Assembly (NCBI RefSeq): GCF_002813915.1
Contig: NZ_CP019335.1
Span: 2,215,777-2,279,776 of the forward strand
DNA length: 64,000 nucleotides
Direction of reading: 5' to 3'
Source: Tenacibaculum sp. SZ-18
GTDB lineage: Bacteria > Bacteroidota > Bacteroidia > Flavobacteriales > Flavobacteriaceae
This document shows positions 51,701 to 61,614 of this stretch, piece after piece. The notes under the pieces were generated by a model. That model was not told where the DNA came from and did not search any database. It saw only the letters and a program-made list of their open reading frames with translations. Positions within the stretch are counted from its first letter, which is position 1. Every line of letters begins with the position of its first letter. The translations under genes were made by a program, and so were the position numbers.

Positions 51701-52083
51701 TAACCATCGTTATTAATATCTATCATTGTCGAACCTGTGTACCATCTTGAATCACCTGCAATTTTAGCTGACTCAGAAATATCTTCAAAAGTTAAATCCC
51801 CTTTATTAACATATAATCTATTTGAAACCTGATTTCCTGTAAAGAAAATATCTAATAATCCATCGTTATTTACATCACCAACAGACACTCCTCCTCCCAT
51901 GTAAATTGAAGTATACTTGAAATAATTTAAAGAATCAGTTTCTGTTAGTGTATTACTGAAATGAATTTGTGACTTACTTGAGGAAAGCTGAACAAACTTT
52001 TTTCTGTTCCTTTTTAGATTTTCAACTTTAGCACAATTAATAACAATTAATACAAGTAAAAAAAGCGTAGTTACTTTTTTCAT
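48787..52083 (-). CDS. FG-GAP/VCBS-repeat and ASPIC/UnbV lipoprotein (1,098 aa)
   Basis: The N-terminus has a lipobox (IVINCAK) after a short signal. Many calcium-binding FG-GAP/VCBS repeats follow, with cores such as GVSVGDVNNDGLLDIFFTGN, TMIDINNDGYLDIYCS, AADLNNDGWTDLYVSND and ADLDNDGDLEIIVNN. An ASPIC/UnbV segment (GLGAKVFVYSKDSKQVQELT then GFQSSVAPELHFGLNKQ) lies at about 520-580. The protein is surface-exposed and is frequent beside SusCD pairs, where its role is unproven. Confidence 0.87.
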   Translation of the reverse strand: MKKVTTLFLLVLIVINCAKVENLKRNRKKFVQLSSSKSQIHFSNTLTETDSLNYFKYTSIYMGGGVSVGDVNNDGLLDIFFTGNQVSNRLYVNKGDLTFEDISESAKIAGDSRWYTGSTMIDINNDGYLDIYCSVAGKDGNKKNQLFINNKNNTFTESAEKYGLADEGNSVQATFLDYDNDGDLDMYLANYPMAHPSTPNMIYKNRMQNVKDVESDKLFENQDGNFIDVTEKAGVKNYSFSLGISAADLNNDGWTDLYVSNDYSIPDFMYMNNQDGTFKEVIKEATSQTAFYGMGIDIADINNDGHLDIFQADMDSDDNRRQKANMSSMNPRLFYETVLYGFHYQYMHNCLQLNSGYNENGIPKFSNISRLTGTSSTDWSWAPLFADFDNDGYKDLYVTNGTRREVNNKDFFNKIDGEEFKEVSLLEKTKMIPSEKIDNFMFKNLGGIEFKKVNSDWGISHEGFSNGVAYADLDNDGDLEIIVNNIDEEATIFKNTSSEDKNFLKVQLKGNEKNTFGLGAKVFVYSKDSKQVQELTLTRGFQSSVAPELHFGLNKQKSIDSVKVQWNSQKSQIIKDVKSNQTLVFDYQEADENYATISLQEKMFTTNSNFNNKIKHTENLHDDFETQILLPHKMSTLGPAVEVADLNKDGLEDVFVGGAYGKSGELYFQTTTGFEKQNQNAFKQNQLSEDVGALFFDVDNDNDLDLYVVSGGYEFDEDSKRLKDQLYINNGSGEFEDASNSLPELYSSGSKAYNIDFNRDGKQDILVLGRQIPGKYPLPASSFLLKNTSDLNTIHFENVTNDSAQGLLGLGMATSAVVTDFNNDSWDDIIIVGEWMPIKVFKNNKGAFEDVSEELGLSRDTTGWWWSIQKEDFDNDGDMDYILGNNGLNYKYKASEDATFDIYAKDFDKNFTSDIVLSYYNKGKQYPVRGKQCSSEQISGIKRKFKSYDAFSKATLIDVYGKKNLEDALHYQVKSFASIYLENKGSQFVRYELPIEAQFSSIQQIIVEDINNDGNMDAIIAGNLYNSEVETPRNDGSYGLVLNGNGKGEFKTLSIEETGFFASGDVKDLKKISIGNTPHIISVKNNDYLEFIKFNKKQ

Positions 52084-52197
52084 TATGGAATAAGATATTG
52101 ATTAAAATTAGTAAAGCAGTATGCACTTTCATACTGCTTTACTTATAATTAGATTATTAATTCAAATACAATCTACAAATAATCTAAGTTCACAAAC

Positions 52198-53739
52198 TTA
52201 ATATCCTGGATTCTGATCCGCAGCAGTCAACTCAGAATTTTTATCGATCTCTGTTTGTGGAATAGGATACAAATTATTCTTAACTGAATAACCCGTACCT
52301 GATAATTCTGTTGAGGCTCTTCCCCATCGAACTAAATCCCAAAAACGTTGACCTTCGTGAGCTAACTCTAAAAACTTCTCATTTACAATTGCATCAAATA
52401 AATCGTTACCAGCAGTTGAAGATGGAATATCTGCTAATCCAGCTCTATTTCTAATCTTATTTAACTCAATTCTCGCCTGAGAATCATTTCCTGACATGTT
52501 ATAAGCCTCAGCAGCTAATAAAAGAACCTCTGCATATCTTAATAATCGAAAGTTTGTACTATAGTTTAATTCTCTAACACCATCGTCACTAGTATCTTCT
52601 GATTTTGTTGCATATTTTAATCTAATCGCTCCTTCATAATCCCAAATAACACCTCCTGTTGCGGCAGATGCATCAACAGAACCACCAGCTGCAATTAACT
52701 CAGCCTCTGTCATTAAAGTAGCTCCTTTTCGATCTGTATCACCCGCAGAATCAAAAGCATTAGCCAACTTACTGGTTGGCAAATTGAATCCCCAACCATT
52801 TAACAGACCAACTGAACCAACACCGAAAATACCATCTCCTCTTGGCCCCATTAACTGGATATGTAAGTTACTTTCGTTTCTTCCTCCCCAAGCAACATTC
52901 CCCCAATCTCTTCCAGTTGTAGAAATAAATCCAATTTCTAATAACGACTCAATACCAAACTCATTATTAACCGACCAAACATCACCTGAAGTTGGTTCTA
53001 AATCGTGAGATGGATTATTAATTACTGATTCAAAAAACGGAATAGCTTCAGCATATTTCTCCTGAAAAACTAGCACTTTTCCCATTACAGCCTGAGCTGT
53101 CCCTTTCGATACTCTGAAAGGATCGGCGATTCCAGATTTTTCAGGTAAATTTGCAATCGCATCATTTAAATCACTTTCAATAGCTACATACACCTCTGTC
53201 CTGCTTGATTTAGTCAATCCAAAATCTTCGGCTCCCTTTGGTACTGTTAAACGCAATGGAATATCACCAAACATTGTAGTTAACTCAAAATAACACCAAG
53301 CTCTAAAGAATTTGGCTTCAGCAATAGCTTTATTTTTATTAGCCAAATTACTTTCTTGTAAGTTTTCAATAATTAAGTTAGACATCGCAATTGTTCGGTA
53401 AAACAAGTTCCAAACACTTTCTATTGAAGGGTTTGAAGTTGCCACATTTGCGTAATCATCAATATCCTGCAATTGTGGCTGGTCATTTGAATTCCCTCCC
53501 GCTGCATTTGCATCATCACCAGGTAACAATTTTACCAAGAAAGCACTATGCCAATCTCTACTATAATTATATTGCATTAAATCGTAAACACCAATTACGG
53601 CTTGTTCTACATTCTCTTCTTCTAAAAAGAAAGTTGCAAGATCTTGAACATCTTCACGAGGATTATTTGTGAAATCTTCGCTACATGAAACAGCACCTAG
53701 AAATAAAACAGATGCTATGAAATAAGTCGTTCTTTTCAT
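52198..53739 (-). CDS. susD: SusD/RagB-like glycan-binding lipoprotein
   Basis: I start at ATG 53739 (MKRTTYFIASVLFLGAVSCS, a clear lipoprotein signal); a start at 53763, overlapping the SusC stop, would add eight residues. The SusD fold is shown by the TPR-like N-terminus (AVIGVYDLMQYNYSRDWHSA), AEAKFFRAWCYFELTTMFGD and PLRLTVP, and by the C-terminal RYAEVLLLAAEAYNMSGNDS, LNKIRNRAGL and FLELAHEGQRFWDLVRWGRA. It caps the SusC pore on the cell surface. Confidence 0.93.
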   Translation of the reverse strand: MKRTTYFIASVLFLGAVSCSEDFTNNPREDVQDLATFFLEEENVEQAVIGVYDLMQYNYSRDWHSAFLVKLLPGDDANAAGGNSNDQPQLQDIDDYANVATSNPSIESVWNLFYRTIAMSNLIIENLQESNLANKNKAIAEAKFFRAWCYFELTTMFGDIPLRLTVPKGAEDFGLTKSSRTEVYVAIESDLNDAIANLPEKSGIADPFRVSKGTAQAVMGKVLVFQEKYAEAIPFFESVINNPSHDLEPTSGDVWSVNNEFGIESLLEIGFISTTGRDWGNVAWGGRNESNLHIQLMGPRGDGIFGVGSVGLLNGWGFNLPTSKLANAFDSAGDTDRKGATLMTEAELIAAGGSVDASAATGGVIWDYEGAIRLKYATKSEDTSDDGVRELNYSTNFRLLRYAEVLLLAAEAYNMSGNDSQARIELNKIRNRAGLADIPSSTAGNDLFDAIVNEKFLELAHEGQRFWDLVRWGRASTELSGTGYSVKNNLYPIPQTEIDKNSELTAADQNPGY

Positions 53740-53762
53740 TTTTTTGTGTAAGTTTTTAGTCA

Positions 53763-56700
53763 TTAAAAGTTAAGAGAGAAACCAAATAAAGCTCTTGCTG
53801 CAGTTGGATAAAACCCTCTATCAACACCTATATCATTAAATCCGAAGTTTCCTATTTCCGGATCAAGTCCTTTGTAATTTGTAAATGTGAATACATCATC
53901 AAATGACACATACATTCTCAAACTACTTACATGTAATTTATCGGTAATACTTTGCGGTAAAGTATATCCGAATTGAATTTGTTTGATTCTCATAAAAGAT
54001 CCATCCTCCACTACTAAATCAGTATCATACGCTGAGGTAATATTTCCTGGTGAAGGGAAAGTCGCATTAGAATCTCCTGCACCTGTCCATCTTCCTTCAA
54101 AGAAATGTAAAGGCTTATTGGTAATTGGGCGAGATGGTTGGTGATATGTTGCTATAATTTCATTTCCAATAGTTCCTTGCCATTGTACATTGAAATCAAA
54201 ACCTTTATACCCTAATCTAATATTTCCACCAAATAACACATCTGGATGTGGAGAACCTATCATAGTTTTATCATCATTAGTTATACTTCCATCTCCGTTT
54301 GTATCAACTCTGTTAATTTCCCCTGTTGCAGGGTCAATTCCATCGGTTTTATAACCGTAAAAATACCAAGCTGGTAAACCTTCTGTAAATCTTGTAACAC
54401 CGTCAGCATTCTGAGGGGCTCCAGCACCAACAATTGACGTACCTTCTGGAACAAATTGAATCTCTGTAACCTCGTTGTCTAAGGTAGATAAATTTGCGTT
54501 AATTTGGTAACTAAATCCACTTTCAGTAGTATCTGAATATCCTACTTCGAATTCAAAACCTTGATTAACTACTGTACCTCCATTAAAATCATTTGAAACA
54601 AAACCAGCAGAACCTGGTGTAATTAACTCACCAGCAACAAAAGCTAAATCGTTTGTTGTTTTCTTGTAATAATCAGCAGTGAAATTCAATTTACTATTAA
54701 AAGCTCTTAAATCAACACCGAAACCCAATTGCTCAGAAGTCTCCCAAACTAAATTTTCATTAGCAAAACCTGTAATTTGAGCTCCTACATTTCCTAAATA
54801 GTTTAAACCTAAACCACCTACTTGATTTGTAATTGCAATAATATCTGCATTACCTCTTAAGTTATTTTTATTACCATTTTGACCCCAACTTGCTCTTAAT
54901 TTCATATAATTAATAGCAGACTCATCACTCCAAAAATTTTCTTTAGACATTAACCATCCTGCAGAAAATGATGGAAAAACAGCAGCTCTATTACCTGCTG
55001 GAAACTTATCTGATTTATCACGCCTAACAGATGCTTCAAACAAATACTTTCCCATATAGTTGTAAGATAATCTTCCATAAATTGAAACTAAATTATCTCT
55101 ATATGCTAATTGTATTGGAGAATTTTGGTCAAAAATTGTTGTTGGTGAATTAATATTGAAACCGTTAAAATCTGTTACCGCAATAGAATAAGCTTCATTA
55201 GTAAATGCCGGTCTTCTACTTTGTTCTGCAGAATACCCTGCAAGTAATTTAAAGTTATGATTATCGAATGACTTGTTGTAAGTCGCAAAATTTTCCCATA
55301 ACCATCTTCTAAAATTTTGTTTAGACCTGTTAATATTGTATTGGGTATTTGCTGCCTCTGAAGCAACGTAATAAGCATTTGTATTCCGTTGACTTAAAAA
55401 TTGATTTTGTTCATAACCATATCTTGAAGTAAAAGTCAATCCTTCCATAATGCTAAACTTCCCATAAATAGTCGTTAAAAACTGATCATTTTCGTTTATA
55501 TTCTCTTGAATTGCGTTAGCATAAGCTACTGGATTAATTACCTCACCAGTTGAATATGTTGGATACCCATAAACATTACCATCTTTATCTCTTAAAACAG
55601 GAACTCCATTAGCTTCCGAACGATCAAACACATCGGCTGGCACACCATCAGTATAAATTACAGGAGTTAAAGGATCAATGATTAACATATTTTGAATTAC
55701 ACCTCTGGTGTCACTATTTTCAACAATACCTTTTCTATCAATAAATGAAGTATTCGAATTTACACCTATTTCTAACCAATCTGTAACTTGACTTTGAATA
55801 TTTAAACGGAAGGTGTTTCTTTTAAAAGAAGAATTATCACCCACAACGACACCTTCTTGATTTGTATGAGAACCAGAAAAATAGTAGGATGTATTTTTCA
55901 TTGAACCAGATAAACTAACATCATAACGTTGCATAAATGCAGTATCAAAAGTTTCGTCAATCCAATTTGTATCCACACCATTGTTTACAATTGATGCATT
56001 TCCTGCTTCATTTAAATACGTAACAAATTGTGAAGCATTCATTAGCTCCATATCTGTATTCACAAATTGAAAACCAATTTGTGTATTGAAGTTTACTTGC
56101 AAACCTCCTCTTGTTCCTTTTTTAGTAGTAACAATAATTACACCATTTGCTCCTTCAGTACCATAAATCGCAGCAGAAGCAGCATCTTTTAACACCTCTA
56201 TATTAGCTATATCAGATGGTGCAATGTTATCAATTGTAGAAACCTTCATACCATCTACAATAAATAAAGGATCTGCACTTCCACTTGAACCTGTACCCCT
56301 AATTCTAATTTTTGTTCCTGAGCCAGGAGAACCTGAAGAAGACGAAACTGTCACACCAGAAACTCTACCTTGTAAAACCTGATCTACTCTTTGATTAGAA
56401 ATACTTTTAATTTCTTTACTATCAATACTAGAGATAGCACCTGTAACCAAGCTTTTCTTTTTAGTTCCATAACCTACAACAACTACTTCTTCTAATGTAT
56501 CTGAATCTTCTTCTAAAGTTACATTTACTACAGATTCTCCATTTATAGGAACTTCAACAGTTTTATAACCTATAAAACTAAAAATCAAAACATCATTTGA
56601 TTTTACATTTTTTATAACATAAGATCCATCCAATCCAGTTTCGACACCCCTATTAGTTCCTTTAACTAATACATTAACTCCTGGAAGATCTCCAGAAGCA

Positions 56701-56795
56701 TCAGAGACTACCCCTTTTACATCTTGCGCAGTTGCCGCTATTGAGGATACGAACGTGAGCGCTAGTAAAAAATACTTAAAGATATTTTTTTTCAT
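53763..56795 (-). CDS. susC: SusC/RagA TonB-dependent receptor
   Basis: The 1,010-aa protein has a signal peptide (to about residue 23), a carboxypeptidase-regulatory-like domain (DVKGVVSDASGDLPGVNVLV), the TonB box region EEVVVVGYGTKKKSLVTGAI, a plug domain with GSGTKIRIRGTGSSGSADPL and a 22-strand barrel ending ALFGFSLNF. It imports a glycan with SusD across the outer membrane. Its promoter is predicted at 56919-56950. Confidence 0.95.
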   Translation of the reverse strand: MKKNIFKYFLLALTFVSSIAATAQDVKGVVSDASGDLPGVNVLVKGTNRGVETGLDGSYVIKNVKSNDVLIFSFIGYKTVEVPINGESVVNVTLEEDSDTLEEVVVVGYGTKKKSLVTGAISSIDSKEIKSISNQRVDQVLQGRVSGVTVSSSSGSPGSGTKIRIRGTGSSGSADPLFIVDGMKVSTIDNIAPSDIANIEVLKDAASAAIYGTEGANGVIIVTTKKGTRGGLQVNFNTQIGFQFVNTDMELMNASQFVTYLNEAGNASIVNNGVDTNWIDETFDTAFMQRYDVSLSGSMKNTSYYFSGSHTNQEGVVVGDNSSFKRNTFRLNIQSQVTDWLEIGVNSNTSFIDRKGIVENSDTRGVIQNMLIIDPLTPVIYTDGVPADVFDRSEANGVPVLRDKDGNVYGYPTYSTGEVINPVAYANAIQENINENDQFLTTIYGKFSIMEGLTFTSRYGYEQNQFLSQRNTNAYYVASEAANTQYNINRSKQNFRRWLWENFATYNKSFDNHNFKLLAGYSAEQSRRPAFTNEAYSIAVTDFNGFNINSPTTIFDQNSPIQLAYRDNLVSIYGRLSYNYMGKYLFEASVRRDKSDKFPAGNRAAVFPSFSAGWLMSKENFWSDESAINYMKLRASWGQNGNKNNLRGNADIIAITNQVGGLGLNYLGNVGAQITGFANENLVWETSEQLGFGVDLRAFNSKLNFTADYYKKTTNDLAFVAGELITPGSAGFVSNDFNGGTVVNQGFEFEVGYSDTTESGFSYQINANLSTLDNEVTEIQFVPEGTSIVGAGAPQNADGVTRFTEGLPAWYFYGYKTDGIDPATGEINRVDTNGDGSITNDDKTMIGSPHPDVLFGGNIRLGYKGFDFNVQWQGTIGNEIIATYHQPSRPITNKPLHFFEGRWTGAGDSNATFPSPGNITSAYDTDLVVEDGSFMRIKQIQFGYTLPQSITDKLHVSSLRMYVSFDDVFTFTNYKGLDPEIGNFGFNDIGVDRGFYPTAARALFGFSLNF

Positions 56796-56918
56796 ATTGA
56801 TAATTAATTTGGCGTTTTTTTGACTAAAAAGTAACTATTCAGTATCTAAATTATTATTCTAATAACTAAAACTAACAATTTGAAAACTACTTTTATCAGT
56901 AAACTAATTTGTTTTACA

Positions 56919-56950
56919 CAAAAATATACTCAATATTAACAATTTATCAA
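56919..56950 (-). promoter_or_regulatory. Predicted Bacteroidota promoter of susC
   Basis: On the minus strand, TTG (56950-56948) is followed after 21 nt by TATTTTTG (56926-56919), matching the flavobacterial -33/-7 consensus. Transcription would begin near 56913, giving a leader of about 118 nt. It faces the AraC gene promoter. Confidence 0.55.
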
Positions 56951-57010
56951 TATAATTTTATCAATCATTAATAATTTTTTAATATTATTACACAAAAAAA
57001 TAGACAAACC

Positions 57011-57883
57011 ATGAACAAAAACATCCACAGAGAGATAACTCAACTCTCGCCATCCGACAGCTTTTTAGTATATTATAGAATAAAAGACGAATTCGATTTC
57101 CCCTTGCATTTCCATCCCGAATACGAACTTAATTTTATCCATAAAGGAAAAGGAGTACGCAGAGTCATAGGAGATCACATGGGAGAAGTCGGCGATTACG
57201 AACTTGTTTTAGTTGGACCGAACCTCCCACATTGTTGGGAATTACACAACTGCACCAACAAAGAAATTCATGAAATCACTATTCATATACATAATGATTT
57301 ATTAGATGAAAAACTTTTATCAAGAAGGGTTTTCAAATCAATAAGAGACATGTTAAACAGATCAATACATGGAATTTCTTTCTCAGAAAAAACCATCAAA
57401 GAACTCATGCCTCGATTAATGGAATTACCGAAAATCTCTGGAATTGACTATTTCTTAGAATTCATTTCCATACTTCACGACCTATCAAACTCAAGAAACC
57501 AAAAATTACTATCAACTTCATTTTCAAATTATAACGACTTTGAAAATAGTGATAAAATAAAAAAGGTATACGAATATGTTCAGAAAAATTTCCAAAGAAA
57601 AATAACTCTGGATGAAATATCAGAACTAATTAACATGACACCAGTATCATTCAATCGTTTCATCAAAAAAAGAACAGGCAAAACATTTATATCCTACATC
57701 AACAGCACTCGAGTTAGTTACGCAAGCAGATTATTACTGGAAACAGATTTAAGCGTTGGAGAAATAGCTTACAAATGCGGTTTTAATAATTTAGCTAACT
57801 TTAATAGAATGTTTAAAAAAATCAAAAACAACACACCTAGTGAATTTCGATCTGAATTCAACGGAATCCAAAAAGCATTGTAG
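57011..57883 (+). CDS. AraC-family regulator of the sugar locus
   Basis: The 290-aa protein has an N-terminal cupin domain (FPLHFHPEYELNFIHKGKG, VLVGPNLPHCW) and a C-terminal AraC double helix-turn-helix (ITLDEISELINMTPVSFNRF then GEIAYKCGFNNLANFNRMFK, ending TPSEFRSE). It probably senses a sugar and controls the divergent susC operon and its own downstream gene. Confidence 0.9.
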   Translation: MNKNIHREITQLSPSDSFLVYYRIKDEFDFPLHFHPEYELNFIHKGKGVRRVIGDHMGEVGDYELVLVGPNLPHCWELHNCTNKEIHEITIHIHNDLLDEKLLSRRVFKSIRDMLNRSIHGISFSEKTIKELMPRLMELPKISGIDYFLEFISILHDLSNSRNQKLLSTSFSNYNDFENSDKIKKVYEYVQKNFQRKITLDEISELINMTPVSFNRFIKKRTGKTFISYINSTRVSYASRLLLETDLSVGEIAYKCGFNNLANFNRMFKKIKNNTPSEFRSEFNGIQKAL

Positions 57884-58013
57884 TATTATTTTGTCAAATA
57901 GATTTCAAAAAAATACAATAAAAATTAAAAAAGTATCATATTTTGATTATTTGAGCGAATTTTTTTACACCTATCTATCATAAATTTACATCACTTTTCT
58001 AAAACAAGAATTC

Positions 58014-60311
58014 ATGAAACGTCATTTAGGAAAAATGATTTTAACGTATGCTACTGTGGTATTTATTTCTGGATGCTCAGGTGATAAAAAAGATAATTTG
58101 ATGATAGACACAAAAAATGAGACGGTAAACGAAAAAGTGAGTCAACTTCTTTCAAAGATGACAATTGAAGAAAAAGTTGGTCAGATGAATCAATATAATG
58201 GTTTTTGGGATGTTACTGGACCTATCCCTAAAAAGGGTAATGCCAAAAAAAAGTACGACCACTTAAGAAAAGGTTGGGTAGGTTCTATGCTAAATGTTCG
58301 TGGAACTGAAAACGTAAGAGAAGTTCAAAGAATTGCAGTAGAAGAAACCAGACTTGGAATACCTTTAATTATTGGATTTGATGTTATTCATGGCTATAAA
58401 ACATTAAGCCCAATTCCTATTGCTGAATCCGCAAGTTGGGACTTAGAAGCGATAGAAAACTCAGCAAGAGTAGCAGCAATTGAGGCTTCTGCAGCTGGAA
58501 TTAACTGGACTTTTGCTCCTATGGTGGATATCTCTAGAGATGCGAGATGGGGACGAGTAATGGAAGGAGCCGGTGAAGACCCTTATTTAGGCTCGAAAAT
58601 TGCTCAAGCGAGAGTTAAAGGTTTTCAAGGAGATGACCTATCAAAACCTAACACAATTGCGGCTTGTGCGAAACATTTTGCAGCCTACGGGTTTTCTGAA
58701 GCTGGAAAAGAATACAACACTGTTGATATAGGAACAGCAACTCTTTATAATATTGTGCTCCCACCGTTTAAAGCAGCTGTCGATAAAAACGTTAGAACTC
58801 TTATGAACTCATTTAATGAATTAAATGGTGTTCCTGTAACAGGAAGCAGCTTCTTACAGAGAGAAATTTTAAAAGGAAAATGGAATTTTAATGGTTTCGT
58901 AGTATCTGATTGGGCCTCTTTAAATGAGCTTATTGCTTGGGGACATGCCAAAGACAAAAAAGAAGCCGCTCGTATTGCTTCAACTGCTGGTTCTGATATG
59001 GACATGGAAGGAAATGTATATATCGAAGAATTGACAAGTCTTGTTAAAAATGGTACGGTAAAAGAAAGTATTCTTGATGACGCAGTAAGACGTATATTAA
59101 CTGTAAAGTTCGAGTTAGGATTATTTGATGATCCTTTTAAATATTGTGATTCTACTAATGAAAAAGAAAATATCGGAAATGCCAAACATCATGAAGCTGT
59201 TTTAGATGTCGCTAAAAAATCAATTGTTCTATTAAAAAACGAAAATAATCTTTTACCTCTTAAAAAAGAAGGACAACAAATTGCGTTAATTGGTCCTCTA
59301 GCCAACGATAAAAATAGTCCGCTTGGTAGCTGGAGGTTAGCCTCTGAAGATAATTCTGCTGTTTCTGTTTATGAGGGAATGTCTAAATACAAAGGAAACA
59401 AATTATCATTCCAAAAAGGAATTGACTTAATTACTGGTAACGAAGCTTTTACTCAACCTCTAACTATAAACAAAACAATTAATGACAATGATATCGAAAA
59501 AGCAATTTCAATAGCAAAAAGTGCAGATGTCGTAGTTATGGTTTTAGGAGAACACGGATTTCAAAGTGGAGAAGGTAGAAGTAGAACTGAATTAGACCTA
59601 CCAGGTAAGCAACAAGAATTACTAGAAAAAGTATTTGCCGTAAACAAAAACGTCGTCCTTGTTCTCAATAACGGAAGACCATTAGCAATTGAATGGGCAG
59701 ACAAAAACATACCAGCTATAGTGGAAGCTTGGCAACTTGGAACACAAACTGGAAATGCTGTGGCACAAGTACTTTACGGTGATTACAATCCTAGTGGAAA
59801 ATTACCGATGACTTTCCCTAGAAATGTTGGTCAAGTCCCTATTTATTACAACTATAAGAGCACAGGAAGACCAAATCGTGAACCTCATGTCTTCTGGTCT
59901 CATTATACAGACTCTGAAAACACACCGCTTTATCCATTTGGTTACGGATTAAGTTATACTAAATTTGAATATTCAGACTTAACTGTAAGTAGTAAGGAAA
60001 TTAATAAAGGTAACAATTTAACGGTGTCTGTAAAAATAACAAACACTGGTGGATATGATGGAAAAGAAGTAGTACAACTTTATATCCGAGACCTATTTGG
60101 AAGTATTACAAGACCTGTAAAAGAATTAAAAGGTTTTGAATTAATTAAAATTAAAAAAGGAGAATCAAAAACAATCGAATTCACACTAAACAATAATGAA
60201 TTAGGATTTTTTAATGCAAATGGTGAATTTGTTGTAGAACCTGGTGAATTTGAAGTTTTTGTCGGAGGAAATTCTACAGAGACTTTAAAAGAAACTTTTG
60301 TTCTTAAATAA
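58014..60311 (+). CDS. bglX: Periplasmic GH3 beta-glucosidase (BglX type)
   Basis: The 765-aa lipoprotein (ISGCSGD lipobox) has a TIM-barrel domain with KHFAAYG and catalytic nucleophile Asp299 in GFVVSDWAS, an alpha/beta domain with acid/base region GEHGFQSGEGRSR (Glu520) and a C-terminal fibronectin-III-like domain (LTVSSKEINKGNNLTVSVKI). It cleaves beta-glucosides taken up by SusCD. It starts 130 bp after the AraC gene. Confidence 0.92.
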   Translation: MKRHLGKMILTYATVVFISGCSGDKKDNLMIDTKNETVNEKVSQLLSKMTIEEKVGQMNQYNGFWDVTGPIPKKGNAKKKYDHLRKGWVGSMLNVRGTENVREVQRIAVEETRLGIPLIIGFDVIHGYKTLSPIPIAESASWDLEAIENSARVAAIEASAAGINWTFAPMVDISRDARWGRVMEGAGEDPYLGSKIAQARVKGFQGDDLSKPNTIAACAKHFAAYGFSEAGKEYNTVDIGTATLYNIVLPPFKAAVDKNVRTLMNSFNELNGVPVTGSSFLQREILKGKWNFNGFVVSDWASLNELIAWGHAKDKKEAARIASTAGSDMDMEGNVYIEELTSLVKNGTVKESILDDAVRRILTVKFELGLFDDPFKYCDSTNEKENIGNAKHHEAVLDVAKKSIVLLKNENNLLPLKKEGQQIALIGPLANDKNSPLGSWRLASEDNSAVSVYEGMSKYKGNKLSFQKGIDLITGNEAFTQPLTINKTINDNDIEKAISIAKSADVVVMVLGEHGFQSGEGRSRTELDLPGKQQELLEKVFAVNKNVVLVLNNGRPLAIEWADKNIPAIVEAWQLGTQTGNAVAQVLYGDYNPSGKLPMTFPRNVGQVPIYYNYKSTGRPNREPHVFWSHYTDSENTPLYPFGYGLSYTKFEYSDLTVSSKEINKGNNLTVSVKITNTGGYDGKEVVQLYIRDLFGSITRPVKELKGFELIKIKKGESKTIEFTLNNNELGFFNANGEFVVEPGEFEVFVGGNSTETLKETFVLK

Positions 60312-60334
60312 ATAGTGATTCGTTACTATAAATT

Positions 60335-60365
60335 AGACTGATTAATAATTTCTAATAATCAGTCT
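60335..60365. terminator. Convergent terminator
   Basis: AGACTGATTA and TAATCAGTCT (10 bp) around an 11-nt loop precede eight U on the plus strand. It ends the GH3 transcript and overlaps the stop of the converging glycosyltransferase gene. Confidence 0.85.
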
Positions 60366-61542
60366 TTTTTTTCTTTTGAATTGCCTCAAAATGATTTAAA
60401 TACATTTCTGCTATTTCCGACATTGGCAATGATGTTGCTGCCTTATAATTCGCTTTCGCTAATTTCAATCTGTAAGAATCGTTCTCTACAACTTTTTTAA
60501 TTGCTTGAGCTAGAGAATCAACATTATCTGCCTCGAAGTACTCTCCGCGATATCCTTCATCTTCGATTAAATCATTCAAATCTCCTAAAACAGGCATAAT
60601 AACTGCCTTTCCATAACTTCCCGCTTGATGTAATACCCCAGAACTCCCTGTAGTAGAGGTGTAAGGAAAAACCACAACTGTACTTTCGTTAAATATGATA
60701 GGAACATCTTCTTCGGCCACATAACCCGTGAATCGTAACCCAGGAACATTTTTATATTTTTCTTTCATATTATCTAAGTAGCCTGGTGTATTCGGACTAT
60801 CAGTTCCTGCTACAACAATTTCTAAATCTTCGGAAGTACTTTTTCTCACCTCTTCAACAGCTTCAATCATAACTTCTACTTTTTTATACGTTCCAAACTT
60901 TCCAAAAGCCATAATTTGTTTTGGCCCAGAAGGTAAAGTATAATCTGGTTCTTCGATCATTTCAAATGTACCGTGTGGAACAAGAACTACTTTATCTGTT
61001 TTATATTTATCTTTTAAAGTATTCACAAACTTTTGAATTGTTAAAGCAACTAAATCAGCAGATAATAAAAACTTGGTTAAAACAGTTCCTATTAAGCCAT
61101 AAACCTTTTGAAGCAGTATATTTTTAGTAAAACCAGCTCTATTTAAATCTACTTGTTCTAAAATATTATGTAACAAAACGATCGTAGGGATATTCTTTGA
61201 TTTACAGATATAAGGAGTTAATAATCCTAATGCCGCTGGAATTTTCTTGTCACCAAACTTTAAAAACTGCAAATTGAATAACACAGCATCTGGCTTAGTT
61301 TCTTTTACCGCTCTATTAATCGAAATGATATTTTTATGACTATTAAATTTCCAACAATTCTTCACAATAATCTTACATCCGTTTTCGTCAAAACGAACAT
61401 CGTCTTTAGTCACAGTTTCATCAGTTAATAAAATTAATTCATCAACTTTATCTTTTAATCTAAATTGTTTCACTAAATGATATCCATATTCATTTAGCGT
61501 GACTTTACTCGGGGGAAACGCAGTAACAATGGCTAATTTCAT
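60352..61542 (-). CDS. Glycosyltransferase, GT4-like (GT-B)
   Basis: The 396-aa protein begins MKLAIVTAFPPSKVTLNEYG and has the GT-B C-terminal signature GKFGTYKKVEVMIEAVEEV, TGYVAEEDVPIIFNESTVVV and PYTSTTGSSGVLHQAGSYGK. It should add a sugar during cell-surface polysaccharide synthesis. It lies next to the flippase gene, in the same direction. Confidence 0.82.
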   Translation of the reverse strand: MKLAIVTAFPPSKVTLNEYGYHLVKQFRLKDKVDELILLTDETVTKDDVRFDENGCKIIVKNCWKFNSHKNIISINRAVKETKPDAVLFNLQFLKFGDKKIPAALGLLTPYICKSKNIPTIVLLHNILEQVDLNRAGFTKNILLQKVYGLIGTVLTKFLLSADLVALTIQKFVNTLKDKYKTDKVVLVPHGTFEMIEEPDYTLPSGPKQIMAFGKFGTYKKVEVMIEAVEEVRKSTSEDLEIVVAGTDSPNTPGYLDNMKEKYKNVPGLRFTGYVAEEDVPIIFNESTVVVFPYTSTTGSSGVLHQAGSYGKAVIMPVLGDLNDLIEDEGYRGEYFEADNVDSLAQAIKKVVENDSYRLKLAKANYKAATSLPMSEIAEMYLNHFEAIQKKKKTDY

Positions 61543-61614
61543 ATTAATCTTTGTTTATCTATTAAGTGTACTACACCTAATAGAGAGGTTAGTTTATATA
61601 TAGATAGGCAAGTT

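Noticed and set aside
58745..59185. 146-codon minus-strand frame
   Set aside because: It is antisense to the GH3 catalytic domain.
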